Positions 25,759 through 33,752 of a stretch of 42,222 bases of DNA are shown here, in pieces. Under the pieces are notes generated by a model. The model was not told the DNA's origin. It saw only the letters and a list, made by a program, of their open reading frames with translations, and did not search any database. Position 1 is the first letter of the stretch. Each line of letters opens with the position of its first letter. The position numbers and the translations under genes are program-made. Source of the DNA: Bacteroidota bacterium (GTDB lineage: Bacteria; Bacteroidota; Bacteroidia; Bacteroidales; VadinHA17); the NCBI GenBank assembly GCA_003250475.1, contig QKGI01000077.1:1-42222 (forward strand), read 5' to 3'.

Positions 25759-26721
25759 TTAATGATGGTGTTGCTGCCTGCCTCTGCCTGTAAAGAACTC
25801 AGGAATAACTGATGCAGCTTCATCCCTGATACTATCCGCATATGATTTCGGGACAGATTTATAAGGCCACCGCATCCACTCTCCGATGTCAGTCCAGCCT
25901 CCAAGCAGTGCCATGAACCTGTCACATGCCTGGTTGGAATAACCGTGGGTTACAATCAGTGGAACAATGAATTGCGTCATGAACCTGTTTATTCTCTTCT
26001 CCAGGTCGAAAGCTGCATCCGGGTCGCTGCTGATAAGGTCATACCATTCCTGTGCCGCAAACGGATTCAGACATGACATGTTCGAATAAGAGCCATGAGC
26101 TCCCTCCTTTATTCCGGTACACAGACGGTGACCGGGGATGAAAACAGAAAGACCCTCGCTGAATTGCCTTACTCGCGAATACCATCCGGGGTCACCATTG
26201 TGATCGGATACCTTAAGGCCCTGTAACGAGGATATTTCTTTTTTCAAAATGGCCCAGTCTTCAGGTTCGAGTTGCTTCTTGGCATGAGGCGGGTTGTACA
26301 GTACCAGGCTCATACCGCCGGATACCTCCTCTACCCTGCCCAGGAAACTTATGCTTTCTTCAAGTGTAGTCGGGAACCAGTCGGGAAGGATTACCTGCAC
26401 GGCATCCGGTTTCAGGTGCTTTATCCGCTGCAGGCGTTCGATAGTTATCTGGGGGAAAGTATGACTGGCACCTATCTGGTATGGGATCTCCGCCTTTGAG
26501 CATTTATCGGCAAGAAGCGATGCTATTTCGTCAAATTCAGTCTCTGTCAGTGTGTAAAACTCCCCGGCTGTGCCATTGCAGTAGATACCGTTGGGACCGG
26601 CAGCAACAAGAACGTCAATCTCATCAGAGAGCCTGCTGTAATCAATGACACCCTGCCGGTCTGTCGTCAGGAGCAGTGTCGCCCAGTTTCCAAAGATCCT
26701 CTTATGATCGAATACTTTCAC
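25759..26721 (-). CDS. DapA-family aldolase, substrate unassigned
   Basis: Cytoplasmic class I aldolase of 320 residues of the dihydrodipicolinate synthase/N-acetylneuraminate lyase superfamily. GTAGE (50-54) binds the keto-acid carboxylate, Tyr142 is in LYNPP, and the Schiff-base Lys170 is in GLKVSD. It differs from the lyase at 6578-7501: YNPP replaces the YxxPSLTG context, and the C-terminal half is dissimilar, so it probably cuts a different 2-keto-3-deoxy acid. It lies between two GH33 sialidase genes (46 and 20 bases from them). The start is a GTG at 26721. Candidate substrates are a modified nonulosonic acid or another keto-deoxy sugar acid; this is inference from position. Confidence 0.88.
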   Translation of the reverse strand: MKVFDHKRIFGNWATLLLTTDRQGVIDYSRLSDEIDVLVAAGPNGIYCNGTAGEFYTLTETEFDEIASLLADKCSKAEIPYQIGASHTFPQITIERLQRIKHLKPDAVQVILPDWFPTTLEESISFLGRVEEVSGGMSLVLYNPPHAKKQLEPEDWAILKKEISSLQGLKVSDHNGDPGWYSRVRQFSEGLSVFIPGHRLCTGIKEGAHGSYSNMSCLNPFAAQEWYDLISSDPDAAFDLEKRINRFMTQFIVPLIVTHGYSNQACDRFMALLGGWTDIGEWMRWPYKSVPKSYADSIRDEAASVIPEFFTGRGRQQHHH

Positions 26722-26767
26722 CCGGTTGCCTGGTTATGTGTTTGACGTGGTAAGCTGCACCTTCCTT

Positions 26768-27940
26768 TTATAGTTGCTTAAGCAAAGGTCCCGGCTTAAA
26801 TATCTCCCCGGGTGGAAAGCTGACAAACCTTATAGTCTGATACCTGTTTTTTGTTCCGCATTCAAAGAGAATACCGATGTTATCATCCTTTGTCCTTACG
26901 AGGCAGGAATAAGCCGATGGCCCTGAAAAGACGAGCTTGCTGTTGCTCCATGTACTGCAATTATCAAAGCTGGCTTTGATGGTCATGTTTTTTCTGCCTG
27001 CCGGGACTGCCGGATTGGAAAAGATATAAAGGATCCCGTAATCGACCGGGCCATATTCCAATATGCTGGCCTGGCATTTAGATTCCACCAGGCTCAGGTC
27101 ATGTTCAACCTGTGACCAGGTACTGCCACCGTCGGTGCTCGTTGAAACGGCCCTGCAGTACATACCGTTATATGACCTCATATTCATCAGCAGTGTTCCT
27201 TCCGCTAGTTCCGTCACCTGGCTCTCGTTACATCCTGGTCTGATGGGCTGGCTCATGTGCCAGCTCTTCCCGTGATCATCGGAATAAATAACGTGTGCGC
27301 CATAGCCGTATGGGGCTGTCTCTGATTTACCATGCGGATCATCATAGCTGTGGTTGGCCGGCACCACCAGGCGTCCCGCATGTACGCCCCTCCTGATCTG
27401 GATACCTATACCCGGCCCTGTGGCATACCAGCCCCAGGAAGGCTCCTTGATACCTTCCACCGGCACCGGTACAGACCACGTCAGGCCGTCATCATCAGAA
27501 TAACAAACATATGGAAGACGAGTCCCGGCTGATGTTTTACCTATGATATCCCTTTCATGATCCGTGCCTCTGTTCCATGTCATGAACAGCCAGATCCTGC
27601 CTGTAAGATGATCTACTACAGGGCATGGATTGCCACAGGTATTGTCTCCATCATCCCAGACCACCGTCTCACTGCTCCATGTCAGTCCATTGTCAGTTGA
27701 GCGCCTGAGCAGGAGATCAATATCACCGGCGTCACCGCCTTCCCTCCCCTCGCAAAATGCAAGCAGTGATCCATCAGAAGTCAAAATTACTGATGGGATT
27801 CGATAATTGTTATGATTTCCCTCTCCCTGTCTCCATAAGACTACATCTGCCGCCGTCTGGCATTTTCCCGTTGCCGACAAGGTAACCAGGGCAATTATTG
27901 CCATGACCTTCATAACTGAGGAGGACCGTTTCTTTTTCAT
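26768..27940 (-). CDS. nanH: GH33 exo-alpha-sialidase, single domain
   Basis: Secreted sialidase of 390 residues. A signal peptide (about 1-28) precedes a bare catalytic propeller. The complete GH33 set is visible: Arg47 in YRIPSV, an Asp in GREGGDAGDID (67-74), Glu239 in CNESQV, Arg255 in MNMRS, Arg316 in GRKNM, Tyr344 in AYSCL and Glu360. Asp boxes occur at RRSTDNGLTW (79-88), YSDDDGLTW, YSDDHGKSW, STSTDGGSTW and SFDNCSTW. Lys before the Cys of the signal region makes a lipobox unlikely, so it is probably soluble in the periplasm, unlike the larger sialidase at 23951-25738. It is the first gene after susD, separated from it by a strong hairpin. Confidence 0.94.
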   Translation of the reverse strand: MKKKRSSSVMKVMAIIALVTLSATGKCQTAADVVLWRQGEGNHNNYRIPSVILTSDGSLLAFCEGREGGDAGDIDLLLRRSTDNGLTWSSETVVWDDGDNTCGNPCPVVDHLTGRIWLFMTWNRGTDHERDIIGKTSAGTRLPYVCYSDDDGLTWSVPVPVEGIKEPSWGWYATGPGIGIQIRRGVHAGRLVVPANHSYDDPHGKSETAPYGYGAHVIYSDDHGKSWHMSQPIRPGCNESQVTELAEGTLLMNMRSYNGMYCRAVSTSTDGGSTWSQVEHDLSLVESKCQASILEYGPVDYGILYIFSNPAVPAGRKNMTIKASFDNCSTWSNSKLVFSGPSAYSCLVRTKDDNIGILFECGTKNRYQTIRFVSFPPGEIFKPGPLLKQL

Positions 27941-27954
27941 AGTGACTGATAATA

Positions 27955-27995
27955 TTTCTGATGAGCTCGCCTTAAACAGGCGGGCTCATCAGAAA
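27955..27995 (-). repeat. 17-base-pair hairpin between susD and sialidase
   Basis: Arms 27955-27971 and 27979-27995 pair over 17 bases with a single mismatch and a 7-base loop. It lies 27 bases after the susD stop and ends 15 bases before the sialidase start. No T-run follows on the minus strand, so partial termination, or protection of the susCD message from decay, is more likely than full termination. Confidence 0.7.
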
Positions 27996-28022
27996 ATAAA
28001 ACAGAACCAGAACTTTAATATA

Positions 28023-29513
28023 TTAATAACCAGGCGTCTGAATAATCTTGGTATTTCTGCTTATTACGTCCTGATTAACCGGGAACAAGAGAATATTACC
28101 CTGATTTTCCCCTTCGCGCCCTATAAGAGAAGTGATTATCTCAAATGCCTTCCCGAACCTGATAATATCAAGCCAGGACTTGCCCTCGGCAGCAAATTCT
28201 ATCAGGCGTTCTTCAAGTATGGCATCATCAACCTCTTCCTTTGTAAGTGTTAAAGGATAATAATCCAGTACACCGTAAGCGCGCTCTGCCACTATATTCA
28301 GGTTCTGAATGGCAACATCCTTATTGTCAAGGGCATTCTCCACCTCAGCCTTAAACAGATAGGCTTCAGCCTGGCGATATATCCGGATGTCGTCATAGAA
28401 CCTTCTGGTACCTTCTATCAAGGTTCCAAGATATTTATTAATCCATTTTACAGTTCCTCCTGCAGGATTTGGAATCTCCTGCCAGTTTATTGCAGTTCTC
28501 TGGTCAACAGAATCAGGCTTCAGGAAACGGAGTGTGTAATCAGGAGAGAGAGTAAGCCATTGTGTGGATCCGCTGTTAGGGACAATATCACGAAGTGAGG
28601 CCGGCACATAATTTATGTTGTTGACAAAATTCCATCCATACTGACCTATGTCTCGTCCGGAAGGATTAGGCTCTTCCGAGTAGTCAAAGTAGATCGAAAA
28701 GATGATCTCTTTGCTGTTGTCATTGCGGAACGCGTCTTCATAATTATCCTCAAGGATATAGCTGTTAAGAAGAACTGCATCAATGGCAGTGCGTGCCTCG
28801 GTTAGCTCGGCATTACCTCCGCCGGCTCTTTTTGCCAGCCATAGGTTGATTTCAGTCCTGAGCATGTTGGCCGCCGCCTTGCCTGCCATAAACGGCATGC
28901 TACCCGGGGCTGACTCCGGAAGCTTTGTAACAGCCTCTGCAATATCCTGCTTTACCAGGGTGAAAACATCAGCTACAGGGCTTCGCGGATTATACAATTC
29001 CTGGTTGATAGATTCAAAACCCTCGGTAACGATGGGAACATCTCCCCAGAGCTGTGCGAGTTTGAAATAAGCATAGGCCCTTACAAAGTGTGCATGACCC
29101 AGGACTTCATCCTTGTAACTTTCGTTTGAAAAGGAGATGTCAGGAGTGTATTTCAGGATAAGGTTGCAGTCATTGATCAGGGTATAAAGAGAAGACCAGT
29201 TTGTACTGGTAGTTGTAGCATCCATGTTATTCTGCCACAGTTTCTCGTTGTCTCCTGCTCCCCCAGACGTACCGATAGTCCAGAAGCCGCTTCTGAAGTC
29301 CATCCAGTACAAAATATTCTCATTGCCATTCAGGGTAGACCTGAATTGAGAGTACATCCCATAAAGCGCACCCTGAGCATCATCTTCTGTCTTCCAGAAT
29401 GAACTCGTTGTAATTGAGCTTATCGGGGCAAGATCAAGACCATTCTCACAAGCATAACTTAATGATGCAATGAGTATTATCAGAGTTATTATTACTTTTT
29501 TCATGAATTTCAT
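28023..29513 (-). CDS. susD: SusD-family glycan-binding lipoprotein
   Basis: Outer-membrane lipoprotein of 496 residues, partner of the SusC gene 9 bases upstream. The signal ends in LSYAC with Cys22 from the ATG at 29513; an in-frame ATG at 29504 is possible. SusD features include FWKTEDDAQGALYGMYSQFRSTL, the FRSGFW segment shared with the other SusD of the window, FAAEGKSWLDIIRFGKAFE, and the C-terminal FPVNQDVISRNTKIIQTPGY. It should deliver oligosaccharides cut at the surface to SusC. The genes behind it encode sialidases and sulfatases, which makes a sialylated, sulfated glycan the likely ligand. Confidence 0.95.
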   Translation of the reverse strand: MKFMKKVIITLIILIASLSYACENGLDLAPISSITTSSFWKTEDDAQGALYGMYSQFRSTLNGNENILYWMDFRSGFWTIGTSGGAGDNEKLWQNNMDATTTSTNWSSLYTLINDCNLILKYTPDISFSNESYKDEVLGHAHFVRAYAYFKLAQLWGDVPIVTEGFESINQELYNPRSPVADVFTLVKQDIAEAVTKLPESAPGSMPFMAGKAAANMLRTEINLWLAKRAGGGNAELTEARTAIDAVLLNSYILEDNYEDAFRNDNSKEIIFSIYFDYSEEPNPSGRDIGQYGWNFVNNINYVPASLRDIVPNSGSTQWLTLSPDYTLRFLKPDSVDQRTAINWQEIPNPAGGTVKWINKYLGTLIEGTRRFYDDIRIYRQAEAYLFKAEVENALDNKDVAIQNLNIVAERAYGVLDYYPLTLTKEEVDDAILEERLIEFAAEGKSWLDIIRFGKAFEIITSLIGREGENQGNILLFPVNQDVISRNTKIIQTPGY

Positions 29514-29522
29514 CTTTATTGA

Positions 29523-32500
29523 TTATAATCCGATATTTAAACCAAAGACAACGGTTCTGAATGTAGGATATGAACCACTATTGTGTCTTATCTCACCACC
29601 CACCTCAGGGGAGTATCCCGGATATTTGGTGAAATAATGAAGATTGTTACCTGCCACGTATGCCTTAAGGCGTTTTAACCCTACTTTGCCAGCCAGCTTC
29701 TCAGGGATATTATAGCCAAGGGTTATTTCCCGTATGCAGATAAAGTCGGCCCTGTAAGTATAATAGCTGTTGGTTCTCGTATGATTCTGCTGAGCAGATG
29801 GGTCATGGTAGAGAATCTTCGGCTGCATTGTATGTGCAGCATCGCCAGGTTCCTGCCATGCATCGAGCACATCAGTGGTAGGTTGTACCTGTCTTGCCCC
29901 GACACCGTTAAGCCAGGCTCTTGCCATATCTGTTATCGAGTGTCCGATGGCAAAATCAGTAAAGACATTTAACTCTATGCCTTTATATCCGAAAGTATTA
30001 GTTAAACCACCTGTGGTGTGAGGCACAGAGTATCCCAGGACAAACTGGTCAAGATCATTTATCCTGCCGTCTTCCCAGTTTTCTACCCATTCAAAGTCAC
30101 CCGGGAACTTCATTCCCTTGGTTGCCTTCTTAGTCACGGGATCGTAGCCGGCAGCACGCTCATCATAGAGTGCAGCATCTGCCTGCTCCTGGTTATCAAT
30201 AAGAAAATCGACCTGCCAGCCAATAATGCTGTTCAGTTTCTCACCCTCGGCAATACCACCTACGCCTGTACCATCAGGGAATATGACACCGTTTACCCTG
30301 TTCTTGTCAATACCCTCTCTCTCAGGCAGTTTTAAAACCTTGTTGGTGTTATATGCAATATTGAAGTCGGAATTCCAGTAGAAATCTTTCTTGTTAATGT
30401 TCTTTGTGGAGATAAGAAACTCAAATCCCTTGTAGGCTACTGAGCCGATATTCATTTCAACCGAGTTAAATCCGGTCTCTCTAGGCAGCTGCATTGAGAA
30501 CAAGAGATCATCACTTCTCTTATAATAATAGTCGAAAGATAATTCTATGTTCTCCTTGCGGAACAGGTGCAGGTCAAAACCGGCATCGTACTGCGATGTT
30601 TTTTCCCATCTTAATGCGAGGTTGGGCATAACGGTAGCCCTTATCCCTGCGCTTCCGCCATAAGGGTAGGTTGCAGCGTAGGATCCCTGCGAAGCATACC
30701 TGCCTATATCATTATTTCCCGTCTGTCCGTATGACAGTCTTACCTTCAGGAAGCTGACAAGGTTGGTAACATCACTCATAAATTCCTCGCTCGATACTAT
30801 CCAGCCTGCGGAAAAACTGGGGAATAAGGCGTATTTATTGTCGGCACCGAACCTTGAAGAGCCGTCATTTCTCAGTGACGCCGTAAAGAGGTACTTATCG
30901 TCATAATTGTAAAGTAACCTTCCGAAGAGACTGACCAGCCGCTCCTCTGTAAACACCGATGATGCATTGGTGGGTGTCGGAGCCACATTCAAAGTTGGAA
31001 TATTATCAGTCGGAGCCCCGTAAGCTGCGGCTTCGACATCCTGATCCTCGATGAAGAGATTTGAATAGCCTGCCAGAACCGACAGGTCATGCTTTCCAAA
31101 AGACTTGAGATCATAGGTGAGCAGCATCTCATACTGCCATCTCTGGCTTTGATTCCTTTCGGCTTCTGCGGGCCTCTGAGTGTTGAAGTTATGGAGCTTT
31201 TCAAAATAGTCTCTTGTATAGTGTTCGGTGTAATAATTGCCGCTGGGTCTGAAGTGAAGGTTCTTTACAATCTCCCAGTCGCCGCTGAGACCGATGGTTG
31301 AACGCTGGAATGTCCTGTTATTGATACGGGTATAATTAACCCATAGCGGGTTGGCAAGGGTTGCATTGTTACCCCAGCCGGGAGTCCCGTCAGGGAAGTA
31401 ATCCCTTATGGTCCGGGCATTAAAAGCGCCCCTGGTAAACAGGTTTGCCTCTTTTTCAAACTGGTTGGTCTTACTGAACGAGTGGTCATAGTTTGAAGTA
31501 AGACTCATCTTGTTGTTGATTTGAAACTTCACATTATTTCTAATGGTCCATCTGTCATACTCCGTGCCGACGGCCACTCCTTCCTGCTGGGTATAACCCA
31601 CTCCCGTGTAGTAGGTTATCTTATCGGTTCCGCCGGAAGCAGAGAGGTAATAGTTGGTCTGCATCGCCCTCTGGAAAAGTTGCGCCTGCAGATCATTGTC
31701 CTGGAATACCAGGGTGTTTCCGGTAACGGGATCTATTGTAGTATGCCAGCCATCCGGCACTGCTTCCCCTTCTTCAAGGAACCTCGTGGTCCATGTGCTT
31801 TCATCAGTGTTGATGCCAGTAGCCGTGGGTCCGGTCAGGTAGTTTGCATTGGCTTTCGAGGCATTGGCAGCGGCAGGCCTGTAAAGCAATAAATACTCTT
31901 CAGCTGTTATAGTCTCAATCAGCCTGCCAAACTCCTGAAATCCGGTAGTGACAGTAAAATCTATATTTGCTGTCCCCTTTTCACCCGCTTTTGTGGTAAT
32001 AAGAATAACCCCGTTTGATGCTCTTGCGCCGTATATCGATGTGGCTGCCGCATCCTTCAATACTTCGATTGATGCAATGTCCCTGGGATTTATATCATTG
32101 ACTGCCCTGGGAAATCCGTCAACAATGTAAAGCGGGTCACTGCTTTTACTTATTGAGGATCCTCCCCTGATAACCACATCAGCCTCCTTCCCGGGCTGTC
32201 CCGATGACTGAAGTATACGTACACCGGCAATCTTACCCTGGATGGCCTGGGAGACACTGGGCAGAGGGACCTCTTCAATTTTCTCCGAGCCAACCTGGGT
32301 GATGGCAGTAGTGATAGTCTTGCGCGACTGTGTGCCATATCCGATAACTACAAGCTCATTCAACCCTACCATCAGCGTCTTTAGCGCTACATTAATGGTT
32401 GTCTGATTTGTAACAAGGACCTCCGCCGGTTCCATTCCGACAAATGAAAACACAAGGACGGAGTTAGGTGCTGCATTTATTGAATAGGATCCATCACCAA

Positions 32501-32714
32501 GGGTAAGAGTACCTACGGTGGTACCCTTAACAGTAACAGACGCTCCCGGGAGTGAGACCCCCGATTCCTCCGTTACCGTTCCCGTGATGGTTAAATCCTG
32601 GGTAAACGCTTTACCTGTTGTAAATACCGTTAATAAAAGCAAAAGGAATAAAGCCTTTAACCGGTAAATAGCCTTACCGGGCTTTCTCCTTTCCCAAATG
32701 ACCGTTTCTTTCAT
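29523..32714 (-). CDS. susC: SusC-family TonB-dependent glycan importer
   Basis: Outer-membrane transporter of 1063 residues. Signal peptide to about 38, carboxypeptidase-regulatory-like domain about 40-112, TonB-box-like NELVVIGYGTQ (119-129), plug with VRILQSSGQPGKEADVVIRGG and VLKDAAATSIYGARASNGVI, then the barrel. It begins with MKET like the other SusC here and shares its leader sequence, but the barrel sequences differ clearly. The last residue is Leu where outer-membrane barrels normally end in Phe or another aromatic. The gene follows gntR by 65 bases and precedes susD by 9, so all three form the head of the region 3 operon. Confidence 0.96.
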   Translation of the reverse strand: MKETVIWERRKPGKAIYRLKALFLLLLLTVFTTGKAFTQDLTITGTVTEESGVSLPGASVTVKGTTVGTLTLGDGSYSINAAPNSVLVFSFVGMEPAEVLVTNQTTINVALKTLMVGLNELVVIGYGTQSRKTITTAITQVGSEKIEEVPLPSVSQAIQGKIAGVRILQSSGQPGKEADVVIRGGSSISKSSDPLYIVDGFPRAVNDINPRDIASIEVLKDAAATSIYGARASNGVILITTKAGEKGTANIDFTVTTGFQEFGRLIETITAEEYLLLYRPAAANASKANANYLTGPTATGINTDESTWTTRFLEEGEAVPDGWHTTIDPVTGNTLVFQDNDLQAQLFQRAMQTNYYLSASGGTDKITYYTGVGYTQQEGVAVGTEYDRWTIRNNVKFQINNKMSLTSNYDHSFSKTNQFEKEANLFTRGAFNARTIRDYFPDGTPGWGNNATLANPLWVNYTRINNRTFQRSTIGLSGDWEIVKNLHFRPSGNYYTEHYTRDYFEKLHNFNTQRPAEAERNQSQRWQYEMLLTYDLKSFGKHDLSVLAGYSNLFIEDQDVEAAAYGAPTDNIPTLNVAPTPTNASSVFTEERLVSLFGRLLYNYDDKYLFTASLRNDGSSRFGADNKYALFPSFSAGWIVSSEEFMSDVTNLVSFLKVRLSYGQTGNNDIGRYASQGSYAATYPYGGSAGIRATVMPNLALRWEKTSQYDAGFDLHLFRKENIELSFDYYYKRSDDLLFSMQLPRETGFNSVEMNIGSVAYKGFEFLISTKNINKKDFYWNSDFNIAYNTNKVLKLPEREGIDKNRVNGVIFPDGTGVGGIAEGEKLNSIIGWQVDFLIDNQEQADAALYDERAAGYDPVTKKATKGMKFPGDFEWVENWEDGRINDLDQFVLGYSVPHTTGGLTNTFGYKGIELNVFTDFAIGHSITDMARAWLNGVGARQVQPTTDVLDAWQEPGDAAHTMQPKILYHDPSAQQNHTRTNSYYTYRADFICIREITLGYNIPEKLAGKVGLKRLKAYVAGNNLHYFTKYPGYSPEVGGEIRHNSGSYPTFRTVVFGLNIGL

Positions 32715-32724
32715 AGTTTTAGAG

Positions 32725-32738
32725 TTTTAGGTTATCAA
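32725..32738 (-). promoter_or_regulatory. susC leader element, second copy
   Basis: On the minus strand TTGATAACCTAAAA ends 10 bases before the susC start codon at 32714, the same arrangement as before the first susC (6447-6460). It may be part of the ribosome-loading leader; no purine-rich Shine-Dalgarno sequence is seen in its place. Confidence 0.45.
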
Positions 32739-32779
32739 GATGTATAGATCATTACATATTTCAAGTGTATTAATGAAGA

Positions 32780-33511
32780 CTATTCTGAACCCCCGGCTAC
32801 AGATTTGCCTTTCAGGAAAATGAAGTAGGATTCAAACTGATCGATCATGCCCCGGTGAAAACCCTCCCTGTCTCCTGCCCTGAGGAAGTCTACGAGATCC
32901 TTATGAGTGACAAGCTTCTTTCTGCTGGCAATCTCCTTGTTAATCGGTAAAAAGTGCTCCCTGAAACGCTCATTCAGGAACACAAGAACCGGATGAATAA
33001 TATTCTGGAATTCTATTATTGTACTGTTTCCTGTTATTTCATAGAGCTTCGAATGAAACTCATACTCACTGGCAGTCGAATATTCACTGAACTCTATCTC
33101 CTTGCCATGTTCGATAATTTTATCAAGGTCGGCCAGGTGCTTCTCGTTAAGGTTTTGAAATATCAGCTGGGTCATTCCTATCTCAAGGGTAATCCTGAAC
33201 CCGAGAAGCTCCAGCATCGCTTCCTCCCCCAGGATACTCGGCTCAGCCGTTCGCTTCAAGCTCTCAAAGATGCATGGCTCTGTAATAACCATGCCCCTGC
33301 CGGAACGTGAAGAGATCAGACCCAGCATACGCAACCTGCTTAAAGCCTCTCTTACGACACTTCTACCGACACCAATAGCTTCTGCCAGGTCCTTCTCGGG
33401 AGGAACGGAATCCCCGGGTCTGAGATTCTGAACCCGGAAATAATTCCTGATCGTCTCCTCAACCTGATCTACCAGGCTAGTCTGCTGTTCGGTAATCTTC
33501 AGATTATACAC
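32780..33511 (-). CDS. GntR/FadR-family regulator of the second PUL
   Basis: Regulator of 243 residues: winged helix-turn-helix (about 12-80, VPPEKDLAEAIGVGRSVVREALSRLRMLGLI) and an FCD ligand domain with the EFHSKLYEITGN block. It is paralogous to the regulator at 10215-10943; the segment GVGRSV-REALSRLRMLGLI is nearly the same, which predicts overlapping DNA targets. The start is a GTG at 33511, supported by alignment of the upstream DNA and first residues with the other gntR (ATG-Asn-Asp-Leu against GTG-Tyr-Asn-Leu). A perfect palindrome 9 bases upstream overlaps its promoter and suggests autoregulation. The effector is probably a sialic acid catabolite, by analogy with NanR. Confidence 0.92.
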   Translation of the reverse strand: MYNLKITEQQTSLVDQVEETIRNYFRVQNLRPGDSVPPEKDLAEAIGVGRSVVREALSRLRMLGLISSRSGRGMVITEPCIFESLKRTAEPSILGEEAMLELLGFRITLEIGMTQLIFQNLNEKHLADLDKIIEHGKEIEFSEYSTASEYEFHSKLYEITGNSTIIEFQNIIHPVLVFLNERFREHFLPINKEIASRKKLVTHKDLVDFLRAGDREGFHRGMIDQFESYFIFLKGKSVAGGSE

Positions 33512-33520
33512 ATTTATATT

Positions 33521-33535
33521 ATTTGTCTGACAAAT
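33521..33535 (-). promoter_or_regulatory. FadR-type palindromic operator
   Basis: ATTTGTCTGACAAAT has perfect 7-base arms around one central base and fits TNGTNNNACNA. It begins 9 bases before the gntR start codon and overlaps the -7 box. The site before the first gntR differs at only one arm position. Confidence 0.7.
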
Positions 33536-33561
33536 ATAAATGATAGAATCATTATTGTCAA
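33531..33561 (-). promoter_or_regulatory. Promoter of the second gntR-susCD operon
   Basis: On the minus strand a -33 TTG (33559-33561, within TTGACA) is followed after 20 bases by TATATTTG (33531-33538), matching the Bacteroidetes pattern TTG-N20-TAnnTTTG. The palindromic operator covers the -7 box, so bound regulator should block initiation. Confidence 0.65.
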
Positions 33562-33752
33562 TAGGACAAGATGATTTTTTTGAAAGGATTACAGAAAATA
33601 TTATTGAGAGTCTAACATACAGATATAGTGAACCTTATACCGTTAAAGTATATAACAGCATAAAGATATTGCCCACTCTCCAGATATGAAAGGCGAGATT
33701 ATTAAGCGTCAACTACCACCATCCGGCAGTAAAAATTACACCTTTATTTATA

